A stretch of DNA of 64,000 nucleotides from Dugong dugon (Eukaryota > Chordata > Mammalia > Sirenia > Dugongidae): positions 131,548,714 to 131,612,713 of the forward strand of contig CM057460.1 in assembly GCA_030035585.1 (NCBI GenBank), in the 5' to 3' direction. The notes beneath the pieces were generated by a model. It was given only the letters and a program-made list of their open reading frames with translations. It was not told the origin of the DNA and ran no database searches. Numbering within the stretch: the first letter of the stretch is position 1; each line of letters starts with the position of its first letter. Shown here piece after piece: positions 44,526 through 56,200 of the stretch. Both the position numbers and the translations under genes were made by a program.

Positions 44526-46568
44526 GAATTTGGTACTGAGAAGTGGGGGTGCTGCTCTAACAAATACCTACAATGTGAAAATGTTTTGGGAATTGGTTAT
44601 TGGGTGGAGGCTGGAAGAGTTTTAAGGTGCCTAATAGTAAAAGCCTAGACTGCTTTGAAGAGACCGTTGGTAGAATTACGGACACCAAAGACATTTCTGA
44701 TGAAAGCTCAGAAAGAAATGAGGAGAGATATAAAGTCTCTGTTGTCTTAGAGAATACACATGGCACTAGAAACAGAATGTTGCTTGATATGTGGGCGTTA
44801 AATGTGGTTCTTAAAGGGGCCATGAGATTTCTCCTTGCCGCTTATAGTAATATGTGAGAGGAAAGAGATGGACTCAAAAAAGAACTGTGCAAAATGAAAA
44901 CAAAACTTAAAGATTTGGAAAATTCTGTTGTACAGACTAAGGACACGTGTCCTAGAATTTTCAGCAAGGACATGGGCACACAACCTTGTTAAAGAGAATT
45001 AAGCCTGTGACTGATGGATCTATCCACCTACCACAGTAGAAAACCATTCAGCTTAGACTCAAGGGGACAGAGAAGAATGAAAGAAAAGAAATTGTCTGCC
45101 TCTTAGAATTCTATGATACACATCCTTGTTAAAGAGATTAAGCCTGTAACTGATGGCTATAACCAACCGCCACAGCAGAAAACCATTCAGCTTGGACTGA
45201 AGGGGACAGAGAAAGAATGAAAAGGAAAGAAAGTTGTCTGCCTCTTGGAATTCCATAGGCAGGAAACAGACCAAAGGAGCTACATCTGTTGCCCTCCAAA
45301 AAGAGAAAAGGACCATTGCTGGAGCAGCTCAGAGATCAGCAGGACTGTTGGAAGGAGCATGGGAAGCAGGGCTGTATCAGCTTCAAAGGGTGGAGTCATG
45401 GCCTCCTAGGTTTCAAAGAGTCAGATCTTTACCAGCTTGGTTCTAGAGTGTGGGGCTACCAATCAAGAGTGCCAAGGGGATGGGACCATGACCCAAAGCT
45501 GAGGGAGTGGGGCTTCCGTGCCCAAGGGGCAGAACAACCGGGACTGCCAGGGCTGTGGAGTCATTGCTCAGTTGGACTAGGAGAATGGAGCCGTTCTCCT
45601 AGTCCCAGTGGCCTGGAAGGCAGGGCCGAAGCCCAGGGCTAAGGGGCCTCCACCCAGAATCCAGAGGGCATGACCAACACCCAGCATCCGGAGGGCAGGG
45701 CCATTGCCCAGGTGGTCTTAGAGAACAGAGGATTATTTTCCAGACTTGATAGCTAAAGTAAATTATTCTGTTGGGTTTTGGACTTGCTTGGTGCCTGTTA
45801 TCTCTTCTTTCCCTCCAATTTTTCCCATGTGTAATGGGAATATATACCTTATGCCTGCTCCACCATTGTATTTAGGAAGCAGATAACATACTCTAGATTT
45901 CACAGGTTTGCAAAAGAAGATGGATTTTGCTCCAGAATAGAATATACCTAAATCTCACTCATATTTGACTTAGATGATTCAGAAGTTGAGATTTTGGACT
46001 TGGACTTGATTTAAGACTTTTAGGATGCTGTGATGGAGTGTCCTAGTCATCTAGTGCTGCCATAACAGAAATACCACAAGTGGATGGTTTTAATTAAGAG
46101 AAGTTTATTTCCTTAACAGTAAAAGTCCAAATTCAGGGCATCAGCTCCAGGGGAAGGCTTTTTCTCTCTGTTGGCCTTCTCATCAATGTTCCCCCGGACT
46201 AGGAGCTTCTCGGCACAGGGACCCCAGTCCAAAGGACACGCTCTGCTCCCGGTACTGCTTTCTTGATGGTATGAGGTCCCCCTGTCTCACTGCTCACTTC
46301 TGTCTTTTATATCTCAAGAGATTGCCTCAGGACATAATCCAGTCTTGTAGATCAGGTCCTGCCTTACTAACACAACCGCCACCCATCCTCCCTCATTAAC
46401 ATCATAGAGGCAAGTTTACAACATATAGGAAAATCACACAGTACCAGGAATCATGGCCTAGCCAAACTGATACACACCTTTTTTGGGGGACATAATTCAA
46501 ACCATGACAAGGGGTGAATGTGTTTTGCATGTGGCAAGCACATGAATTTTTAGGGCTGAAGGGTAGAA
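44526..46568 (+). mobile_element. MaLR internal region (gag-like relic without open frame)
   Basis: It opens with gaatttggtactgagaagtg, a decayed primer-binding site of the tRNA-Leu type used by ERVL/MaLR elements. The 3' part (ggttttggacttgcttggtg, ccaccattgtatttaggaag, gattttggacttggacttga) is recognisable MaLR internal sequence. A block of about 140 bp is tandemly duplicated at 44984-45123 and 45124-45262. It is interrupted by the reverse LTR at 46039-46509. Short open stretches (for example 45289-45642) lack any recognisable domain. Confidence 0.75.
46039..46509 (-). mobile_element. Reverse MaLR-type LTR nested in the provirus internal region
   Basis: Starts tgtcctagtcatctagtgct and ends attcaaaccatgaca; it closely resembles the LTR at 16697-17210 (both with tccaggggaaggctttttct-like and gcacaggga-like blocks). 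The flanks tggag and agggg do not form a convincing duplication. Confidence 0.85.
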
Positions 46569-46976
46569 TGTTATGGATTGAGTTGTGTCCCCCCAAAATA
46601 TGTTATAAACCCTAACCCCTATATCTGTGGTTATAATCCTATGTGGGAATGGGTTTTTTTGTTATGTTGATTAGACAAGATTAGCGTAGAGTGTGACTTA
46701 AATCAATCTCTTCTGACATGTAAAAGATTAAACAAGCAAGAGGGAGAAGCAGAGATGGGGATGAGAGATGCCAAGCCACATGTAGATCTATCAGAAGCAG
46801 AAGTTCAGAAGAGACAAGTATCTTCCTCCATAGCCAACAGACAGAGAAAGTCTTCCCCTAGAGTCAGAACCCTGAACTGAGACTTCTAGCCTCTTAAACT
46901 ATGAGAAAATAAATTTCTGCTTATTATAGCTGTTCACTTGGTATTTCTGTTATAGCAGCACTAGATAACTAAGACA
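46569..46976 (+). mobile_element. 3' LTR of the MaLR provirus
   Basis: tgttatggattgagttgtgt to actaagaca, 408 bp, matching the short LTR type at 4846-5260 and the outer part of the 5' LTR at 43523. It contains the aaaataaatttctg polyadenylation region. Confidence 0.88.
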
Positions 46977-47099
46977 TCACCTCACACTGATTTGACTCCA
47001 TTAGCGTAACAAAAAAACTATTTCCTAACAGGATCATATCCACAGGTACAGGGCCAGGAGTTCAACATATTATTGGGGGACACAATTCAATCCATAACA

Positions 47100-47639
47100 T
47101 AGTAGGAAGAGACTTAATCTCTAAAATCCTCCCTGGAGAAAGTCACATAGGTTGTACAATAACTTGAGGTACAAAATGGAGATGTTTCTGATTTTAAATG
47201 CTCTCCACTCTGTGAGGAACCCGATGAATGTCACTAAGAGAGTTTATCTATTCTTGACCATGTGTTCACATCTGATGCAGGAATGAAGGACATGGGAGAG
47301 TCATCATTAATGTTCTGAAACTCTCTTTCCCTTTTGTCTAAGCCTGTTGTTTGCTTCCATCCTTGACATTATTTAGTAAAAATTGATAATTGTTAACATT
47401 GCTGAATCATGCAAGTCTGAATTGCTAATCTGATTCTGTGTGTTAACTCATAGGTCTGTGGTTTCTATTTGATTCTTTTTGGTGAAATTATCTAATTTAT
47501 ATATTTTCTTGGCCATACTAATCACAATTATTTTAAAGCAATATTTCAATCTTGTATAGGACTATGTATTTGTTTTTACTCTTGATTTTTGGTCATTTTG
47601 TCCTTTCCCATGGTGTAATCTGGCTTCCATGAGAAATAA
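47100..47639. other. No recognised feature
   Basis: Mixed sequence without a supported gene or named repeat. Confidence 0.5.
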
Positions 47640-48670
47640 GAATCAGGATCAGCACAAAGTTGGTTCCTGTGAGTCAGAGGTCAGACATACTTCTGCTCTC
47701 CAATTTCTTCACTATTTCTGACACTATCCCCCCACCCCCCAAGACACTCTCTATTTTTCTGCCTGGTTTGGTAATTTTTGTAATGGCTACACAGAACTCA
47801 CATACCATACTCACAGTTATGTGGTTTATTAGGGAAGTAACAGGCTACAACTCAAGATTAGGATTAACTTGGAAGTAACAGCGTACAACTCAGGATAGGA
47901 TCAACTTCCTTATCAGGACAACTTCAAACCAGGACAGCTCTCTCAGCTGCTTTTGGCTGTGCCAGTAGACAGGCCACCCTTCTCTACCTTCGGCCTCTCC
48001 ACCGTTGGCCTCTTCACTGCTAACCAACACCCAGCATACAGAGGGCAGGGCTATTGCCTCTCATGGCTAGTGTAGCAGCCTACTCGGCTGCTGCCCTCCC
48101 GATCTGCCACCAGGCCCCTCTTCTTGGCATCTCACCAATAGCTCTGCTGCTAGGCCCTTCCTGGGCCGTTCTGCTGCTGTTTCTCTCAGCTCAACTCTGC
48201 TTTGCTTGCCGCCATTTCTCTGCTGCTGAACTCTGCTGTGCTTGCTGCCATTTCTCACCATCTACAGTGTTACAGCTCTCTTTTCTGAGTTTAAGAGGTT
48301 CTCAGTACAGGGACCCCGGGTCCAAAGGACATGCTCCACTCCATACTCCTCTTGATGGTGGTGAGGTCCTACATTCTATTCTGTGGAGCTGGCCGATTTT
48401 GTAAGCAAATTCCTTGTCAATTTCAAGGCATGGTCCTCCCAGCAGGACCACAAATAGACCAATCACTACAAGTCACTCAATCCTATTGGGTGAATTTTCA
48501 AGCCACTATTTGCATAGAAAATCACTGCAAAGTGGGTAAAATAGACCAATCACAGAGCAGACTGTGCCCTAACCAATCTGTTTCAGCAGAATTACAAACT
48601 CAAGGCCAGAAAGGTCATATATAAGAAAAACCCGTTGCACTGCACCAGGCATGCCTGATAATTTTGGATT
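47640..48670. mobile_element. LTR-like element with CCAAT boxes and a TATA box, family unknown
   Basis: The left part (tggtttattagggaagtaac) resembles antisense LTR sequence, and 48300-48365 (cagtacagggaccccgggtc, ctcttgatggtg) matches the MaLR LTR middle. The stretch 48019-48055 repeats MaLR internal sequence found at 45671-45710. At the right, ccaat words at 48459, 48546 and 48573 precede tatataag at 48618-48625, the order of a plus-strand U3 promoter. The mixture suggests a composite, and the orientation is unresolved. Confidence 0.45.
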
Positions 48671-48684
48671 GTATTGTGGATATT

Positions 48685-48987
48685 GTGTTGTTGTTGTTAG
48701 ATGCCATCGAGTTGGTTCTGACTCATAGCAACCCTACGTACAATAGAACGAAACACTGCCCAGTCCTGCATCATCTTCACAATCATTGTTATGCTTGAGC
48801 CCATTGTTGCAGCCACTGTGTCAATCCATCTTGTTGAGGGTCTTCCTCTCTTTCGCTGACCTTCTACTTTACCAAGCACGATGTCTTTCTCCAGGGATTG
48901 ATCCCTCCTAATAACATGTCCAAAGTATGTGAGACGTAGTCTGGCCATTCTTGCATCTAAGGAGCAGCCTGACTGTACTTCCTTACG
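48685..48987 (-). mobile_element. RTE-clade LINE, 3' fragment
   Basis: gttgttgttgttagatgcca, gagttggttctgactcatag, catcttgttgagggtcttcc and ccaaagtatgtgagacgtag match the 3' part of 27461-30400. Strongly 5'-truncated. Confidence 0.92.
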
Positions 48988-49648
48988 TATGATAAAATGA
49001 AGAAGTTGTGTATGATGTTATCTTCCTATAAAGAGGATTACATTTTCTTCCAGGAGGAAGTTACAGTAGGACAGGTTATCTTGTTCAAATCTGAGACTGA
49101 CTTGATTTGTGGCTGAGGCTGAGAGTCACTGTAGGTAAGAGCTGAAGTTTGCTCTTAATTCTAGAGCCTTTAAGAGACTCAGCTGAAAGCCTAGGGTGTT
49201 TGTGGGGCCACACATTTTGGGGCCCTGATTGCTAATTTTTATGCCTATAATACTATAAGACTGCCACAAGTTCTGCTCATTTTTTTTAGCTTGTGTCCTT
49301 GATCTCTTAATCAGCTTAGCCCAGGAACCAGAAATTACCCAGAGGGAAAAATCAATGTAAAATGCTGGTTTTACTTCAGTTCATTTCCTTTCTTTCCAAG
49401 ATCTTCACCCCATACGTTTTGGATTAGTTGTTTTCTGATACCACAAAGAATAGATTTTTTAAATTTTAGCCAGTATTTATAGTTATTCTCGGATGAAAGG
49501 TAGGTCTTTTGTTGGCTATTCAATCATATTCAGAAGCAAAAGTCTAGGACATCTTACTCTGAATAAGGATTAAATCTCCAGCTATGCTAGATATTTTACT
49601 TAATATAAATACATGGGGGAAAAAAAACTTGTCTTTACACAAATTTTA
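48988..49648. other. No recognised feature
   Basis: No supported gene or named repeat. Confidence 0.5.
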
Positions 49649-50158
49649 TGTGATGGCTAAGGTTATGTGTTAACTTGGCTAGGCCATGATTCTCAGTGGT
49701 TTGGCAGATAAATTGTGTAATCATCCTCCATTTTGTAATCTGCCATGAGCAGCCAATCAGTTGAAAGAGGAGTTTCCTTAGGGGTGTGAGCTGCATCCAA
49801 TTATATGGATGTTCTGGCAAAGTTTGCCATCTCTCAATCCTGCATCTAATTTGTCATCCTCTCACCTCCAGTTCTTGGGACCTGCGCCAGCAGCCTGTCA
49901 TCTGACCTACAGATTTTGGGATTCACCAGCTCTTGCAGCCCTGTGAGCCAGCAGCCTGCCGTCTGACCTCCCAATTTGGGGTTTGTCAGGCCCTGCAACC
50001 ATGTAAGTCAGGGGAAGCCTCCAGCTTGGATTTGGGATTTCCCAGCCTCCACAACTGCATGAGCCATTTCTTTGAAATAAATCTCTCTCTCTCTATATAT
50101 ATATGTTTATATATATACTTTCACTGGTTTTGCTCCTCTAGAGAACCTACTTGAAGAC
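49649..50158 (+). mobile_element. MLT2-like (ERVL) solo LTR, diverged subfamily
   Basis: Starts tgtgatggctaaggttatgt, then ttaacttggctaggccatga, gccaatcagttgaaag, three similar blocks around cagcagcctg-ccgtctgacct (49885-50000), gaaataaatctctctctctc and gctcctctagagaacc. Shares start and end blocks with 22602-22991; the middle differs and contains the imperfect internal repeats. Confidence 0.75.
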
Positions 50159-51195
50159 ATCTTGATTGAAGTTTTTTTATTACTTGAACCATATTTACAT
50201 TACGGTTGAACAATAAAATTGTCTTTTAAATTTTTTTTTTTTTTTAATACTTTTAATTGGAAAACCATTAAAATCATAGATGTTTAAGGACCAGTAGGTT
50301 TGCCCATTATGGCTTGTCACTGTCATATAGACTATATCAGTTTAGGTAAGAATGAAAGAATAGAGAGATTTGAGGTTGGGAAAGGTACAGTTTTTTGTTT
50401 TTTTGTTTTGTTTTGTTTTTTTACCAAATACACAGTAAAGAAGAGTGATATTAAGGCACTGTCAGAACAGTTGAGGATAAGTGAAATTTGATATGGTCCT
50501 AAGTAGAAGCAGTGTTGTTAGGAATAGAACAGAAATAAAATGGATTTACATGATGTTTCCTTGCAATAGGCAATTGGACTTGAGTGAGTATTGGAACTGG
50601 AGAGAAAGGATGTGGAAGGGAAAGAGTAGAACTAAACTAATGTGCTCTTTTATTTTTGCATTTTCTTAGAAATTCTCTTATAAAAGAAAATCCTGATCAA
50701 ATCTACAATCTCCAGATCTCTTAGCATTCATGGAAGTAGGTAATTAGTACTGAGGAATACTGGATTCATTATATAGCATTAGAGTAGAAGGGGGAGGCTT
50801 CTTTTTGTGGCAGAAATGTATATCTGAATAAAAACCAGAGTCTTTGCACTGGATCATGCAGAGCGCAGTAGCCCCAGAAGAAAAGTGCTATGGGCACAGT
50901 GGGGACTTTTAAAGCACTTTGTGAGTGGACTCATGAAAGTTATTCATCACTTCTCCCACTGCTTAATGACTCAGCCTTTACATAAAGCCAGCAAGCACTG
51001 AGGATTCATCAGCTAGTACCTAAGGCCAAAGAACAAGACAGATAAAAACTAAGAGGAAAGAGATGATGAAATCTGTGCACTTTTTGCTGCGTTCACTATA
51101 ATGCCAATTTAATGCGTTAATTCTGATAAAGCAGCTAGCACATCAAACTTGGCCCAGGGAGGGAAGTGATTATTTCACATCTGATTATGTTTCAT
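50159..51195. other. No recognised feature
   Basis: AT-rich sequence with T-runs at 50229 and 50391-50421. No supported gene or named repeat. Confidence 0.5.
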
Positions 51196-51388
51196 GGGAG
51201 CCCTGGTAGCACAGTGGTTAAGAGCTCAGCTGCTAACCAAAAGGTCAGCAATTCAAATCCACCGGTTGCTCTTTGGAAACCATGTGGGACTGTTCTACTC
51301 TGTCCAATAGGGTCACTATGATTAGGAATTGACTCAACAGCAATGGTTTGTTTGTTTGGTTGGTTGGTTGGGTTTGTTTTTTTTTTTG
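51196..51388 (+). mobile_element. AfroSINE (short form) with 14-bp target-site duplication
   Basis: Head gagccctggtagcacagtgg, aattcaaatccaccggttgc, gtcactatgattaggaattg and a long tgtttggttggttggttg tail. ttatgtttcatggg (51185-51198) is repeated as ttatgttttatggg (51389-51402). Confidence 0.93.
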
Positions 51389-51692
51389 TTATGTTTTATG
51401 GGAGAGCATGAAAATAATTAGGGAGTTCTAAAAAGGTACATTTTATGGGTAAATAATAATTTTTCTGATATTAAAGTTAATACATTGTTATTGTAGAAAA
51501 TTCAGAAAATTAAAAAAAGAAAAGAAGAAATATTATCCATAATCTTGCAATACAGAGACAATGGCTGATATTTTCAATTTCTAGATTATTTAAAAATAAT
51601 TGTTCAAAATAGACTTAAAATTACCTAGGATTATAACTATAATCTTTGGAACAATAATTTAACTTTGGTAAAATAGAGTAGTCATATATTTA

Positions 51693-51861
51693 CCAGACTT
51701 TATGCAAATAAGATACACCTTCTACATTTGTTTGTCAGCCCTGCCTTCCCCCCATGAGGTATTTTTGCAAGCGTGCTATGCTAATTTTTTTTACAGCAAC
51801 ATGTAGAAAAGGGTACTGTTGGTGAACAGACCTAGAAGGTCTCTGTTATGTAAAAATACAG
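51693..51861. mobile_element. Palindromic MITE (family B, copy 3)
   Basis: Begins ccagactttatgcaaataag after ta, with caccttctacatttgtttgt and tatttttgcaagcgtgctat in the left arm. The right arm ends ttatgtaaaaatacag. The left arm is complete and the right arm is shortened, the reverse of copy 2. Confidence 0.7.
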
Positions 51862-52055
51862 AAATCACTGAAACAAAGAAAATGAACAAAATTTCTGTTC
51901 ATCTAATTTGAAATATCTTCCTTTTGTTACTTTAATTTAGGTTAAAAAAAGAATATAAAAACACAATAAAAATGTTTTTATTTAAAATTTGCAGGCAGAC
52001 ATTCCTTACTACAAATATAAAAATAAGAGAAAACTATTTTAAACACCATTGGTTT

Positions 52056-53230
52056 TTTTGTTTGTTTGTTTGTTTTATTGTACTCCAGGTGAAGGCTTAC
52101 ACAGCAAATAGTTTCTAAAGAAACAGTAGTACACATGTTGATTTATGACATTGGTTAACAACCCCACAACATATCAACCCTCTAACTTCTCAACCTTTAT
52201 TTTTGGTGAAAATACACATAGCCAAAGAGACACCATTTCAAAAATTTCTACATGCACGTTTCAGTGACATTGACTATGCTCTTACATTTGTACTGTTATT
52301 CTCACTTAAGATGAAGGCTTACAGAACAAAATAGTTTCTCATTTAACAGTTACTACAAATGTTGCACTATGACAGTGGTTAACAATCTCACAACACATCA
52401 ACAATATCCTTACTGAACGTTGGGTTCCCTATCACAAGCTTCCTTGTCCCCTTCTGCCTTCTGGCACTTGTCACTGGATTACTGCACCTCGTTAGTCTCA
52501 TTTGGTTTTAAGGGGCTGTCCCCTCCCAGGCTGAACAGTGAACCTCAGAGGTAACTTCACCACTGAGCTAAAAGGGTGTCTGGGGGCCATACTCTCGAGT
52601 TTCTCCAGTCTCCTTTAGGCCAGTAAATCTGGTCTTTTTTTTGTGAGTTAGAATTATGCTCCACATCCTTCTCCAGCTCTGTCCAGAACTCTCTGTTGTG
52701 ATCCTGGTCAGAGCGGTCAGTGGTGGTAGCCGGGCACCATCTAGCTGTACTGGACTCAGTCCGGTGGTGGCCTTGGTAGCTGTGGACAATTAGTCCTTCG
52801 GACTAGTCTTTTCCTTGTATCCTATTCTCTTCATTCTCCCTTGCTGCTGAAGGGATGAGACCAGTGGAGTATCTTAGATGGCTGCTCACATGCTTTTAAG
52901 ACCCCAGACACTACTCACCAAGGTAGAATGTAGAGCATTGTCTTTATAAGCTGTGTCATGCCAACTGAGCTACATGTTCCCTGAGACCATGGTCCCCACA
53001 GCCCTCCGCCCAGCAATTCAGTCCCTCAGGGAGTTTGGATGTGTCTATGGGGCTTCTATGACCTTTCTTTGCACAAGTTGTGCTAGTTTCCCCTGTATTG
53101 TGTACTGTCTCAACCTTCACCCAAGATACCACTTATCTATTGCCTATTTAATATTCCCCCCCCCACCCCTCCCATCCCTGGTAACCAACAAAGATTGTTA
53201 CATTTTGTGTGTGAACTTTTTAATGGGTTT
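52056..53230 (-). other. L1 3' UTR
   Basis: About 1.2 kb. It contains an internal direct duplication: gaaggcttacacagcaaata at 52093 and gaaggcttacagaacaaaat at 52314, each followed by a related stretch ending tggttaacaa. A hairpin-like agtccttcggact lies near 52792. The same 3' UTR appears as fragments at 9530-10208 and 14060-14842. Confidence 0.85.
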
Positions 53231-56200
53231 TTACAATAGAGCTCTCATACAATATTTGTCCTTTTGTGATTGACTTATTTCACTCAGCATAATGTCCTCC
53301 AGTTTCATCCATGTTATGAGATGTTTCACAGATTCACTGTTGTTCTTTCTCCTTGCATAGTACTCCATTGTGTGTATGTACCATAGTTTGTTTATCCATT
53401 CATCTGTTGATGGGCATCTAGGTTGTTTCCATCATTTTGCTATTGTGAACAATGCTGCCATGAACATAGGTGTGCATATGTCTATTCGAGTGACGACTCT
53501 TATTTCTCTAGGATATATATGGGATTGCTGGGTCGAATGGTATGTCTATTTCTAGCTTTCTGAGGAAGCGCCATATCATTTTCCAAAAAGGTAGTATCAT
53601 TTTGCATTCCCACCAGCAATGCATAAGTGTTCCAGTCTCCCCACAGCCCCTCCAACATTTGTTATTTCCAGGGTTTTTGATTCGTGCCAGTAATGCGTGG
53701 GTGAGATGATATCTCATTGTGGTTTTATTTTGCATTTCTCTGATGGCTGGTGATAGGGAGCATATCCTCATGTGTCTGTTGGCCATTTGAATGTCTTTTT
53801 TGGTTAACTGTCTGTTCATTTCCTTTGCCCATTTTTTAATAGGATTATTTGTCTTTATGTTGTAGAGGTGTTGGATTTTCTTGTAGAGTATGGAGATTAG
53901 ACCTTTGTCTGACTTGTACTGTCCAAAAATTTTTTCCCAGTCTGCAGGTTCTCTTTTTATTCTTTTGAAGAACATAGGTGTTTTATTTTTAGAAGATCCC
54001 AGTTATCTGGTCTATCGATTGGGTTTTGTGCATTGATGGTTATGGTTTGTATCCTGTTAATGCCATGTATTAAGGCCTGAAGTGTTGGTCTTATTTTTTC
54101 TTCTGTGAACTTTATCGCTTTAGGCTTTATATTCAGGTCTTATATTCATTATGAAGTACTTTTTGTATATGGTGTGAGGTAAGGGTCCTGTTTCATTTTT
54201 TTGCAGATGGATATCCAGTTTTGCCAGAACCATTTGTTAAAAAGACTGTCTTTTTTTCATTTGATGGACTTTGGGCCCTGTTGAAGATCGGGTGACCGTA
54301 GGCGGATGGATTTACATCTGGGTTCTCAATTCTGTTCCATTGGTCAATGTATCTGTCGTTGTACCAGTACCAGGCTGTTTTGACTACTGTAGCTGTATAG
54401 TAGGTTCTGAAGTCACGAGTGTGAGTCCTCCAACTTTATTCTTCTTCAGTAGTGCTTTACTTATTTGAGGCTTCTTCCCTTTCCATATAAAGTTAATGAT
54501 TAGTTTTTTCATCTCTTTGAAGAATGTTGTTGGTATTTGGATCGGGATTGCATTGTATTTGTAAATTGCTTTGGGTAGAATTGCCATTTTCACAATGTTG
54601 AGTCTGCCTATCCATGAGCATGGTATGCTTTTACATTTATGTAGATCCCTTTGGGTGTCATGCAGTAGTGTTTTGTAGTTTTCTTTGTATACGTCTTTTA
54701 CATCCCTGGTCAGATTTATTCTTAACTATTTTACCTTTTTAGGGGCTATTGAAAATGGTATTGTTTTCCTGATTTCCTTTTCATCATTCTCCTTACTGGT
54801 GTATAGGAATCCGACTAATTTTTGAATGTTTATCTTGTATTCTCCTACTCTGCTGAATCTTTCTATTAGTTCTAGTAGATTTCTCATGGAGTCTTTAGGG
54901 TTTTCTATGTATAGTATCATATCATCTGCAAACAGGGACAGTTTAACTTCTTCATTACCAATTTGGATGCCCTTTATTTTTTTTTCTTGCCTTATTGCTC
55001 TAGCTAGAACTTCCAGTACAATGTTAAATAGGAGCGGTGATAAAGGGGCATCCTTGACGTGTTCCTGTTTTCAAGGGGAATGTTTTCAGCCTCTCTCCAT
55101 TAAGAAAGATGTTGGCCGTTGGTTTTGCATAGATGCCCTTTATTATGTTGAGAAATTTCCCTTCTATACCTATTTGATTGAGAGTTTTTTTCAGGAATGG
55201 GTGTTGGACTTTGTCAAACGTCTTTTCTGCTTCAGTTGAGATGCTCGTGTGATTCTTTTCTTCCTTTTATTTATGTGGTGGATTACATTGATTGATTTTT
55301 TAATGTTGAACCATCCTTCCATACCTGGTATGAATCCTGCTTGGTGGTGGTGTATTATTTTTTTGATATGATGCTGAATTCTATAAGCTATAATTTTGTT
55401 GAGAATTTTGCATCTATATTCATGAGAGATATTGGTCTGTAATTTTCTTTTTTTGGGATGTCTTTGCCTGGTTTTGGTATCAGTGTTATGCTGGCTTCAT
55501 AGAATGAATTTGGAAGTGTAGCTTCCTCTTCTATGCTCTGAAATAGCTTGAGTAGTACTTGTACAAGCTCTTCTGTAAATGTTCTGTAGAATTCTCCAGG
55601 GAAGCCATCTGGGCCAGGGCTTTTTTTGGTTGGGAGTTTTTTTATTACCTTTTCAATCTCTTCTCTTGCTACGGATCTGTTCAGATTTTCAACATCACTT
55701 TGTTGTAGCTTGGGTAGGCCGTGTGTTTCTAGAAATTTATCCATTTCCTCTAGGTTTTCAAATTTGTTGGAGTATAGTTTTCATAATATATTCTGTTATA
55801 TAATCCTTTTTATTTCAGTGGGGTCTGTTGTAACATCCCCCATTTCATTTCTTATTTGGGTTATTTGTGTCCTCTCCTGTTTTTCTTTTGTCAGTCTGGC
55901 CAGTGGTTTGTTGATTTTGTTGATTCTTTCAAAGAACCAACTTTTGGTTTTGTTGATTCGTTCTATTGTTTTTCTGTTCTCTATTTCATTTATTTCTGCT
56001 CTGATCTTTACTATTTCCTTTCTTCCGGTGGTTGTGGGGTTTTTTTCCTGTTCTCTTTCGATTTGTTTGAGTTCTGTAGTTAATGTTTTGATTTTGTCCC
56101 TTTCTTCTTTTTTGATATGTGCCTCTATTGCTATAAATTGTCCTCTGAGGACTGCCTTTGCTGTGTCCCAAAGGTTTTGGTATGATGTGTTTTCATTTTC

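Larger units (their letters stand above)
43523..46976 (+). mobile_element. MaLR (ERVL-related) provirus, non-coding
   Basis: Layout: 5' LTR (43523-43956 continued at 44519-44525), internal region 44526-46568, 3' LTR 46569-46976. The LTRs share gttatggattgaattatgtc-like starts, aacaagcaag, gccaagccacatg and ctaagaca ends. It lies between ccacc (43518-43522) and tcacc (46977-46981), a 5-bp duplication with one transition. Two other LTRs have inserted into it. As in MaLRs generally there is no pol or env, and no intact reading frame remains. Confidence 0.85.
43217..47099 (-). mobile_element. Reverse MaLR-type LTR split by a whole provirus (outermost layer)
   Basis: The first half (43217-43522) starts tgccttaattacctggtgct and the second half (46982-47099) ends acacaattcaatccataaca, the two ends of an antisense MaLR LTR. 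Between them lies the provirus 43523-46976. The outer flanks tagga (43212-43216) and tagta (47100-47104) differ at one base and fit a 5-bp target-site duplication. A (GT)n run at 43436-43473 lies in the first half. Confidence 0.8.

Noticed and set aside
48054-48404. 116-codon leucine- and cysteine-rich frame
   Set aside because: It overlaps MaLR-related sequence and is made of degenerate ctgctgctg-type repeats; no domain recognised.
53508-53975. 155-codon minus-strand frame considered as a gene
   Set aside because: It is the C-terminal piece of L1 ORF2 with the cysteine motif, already described as part of the ORF2 remnant.
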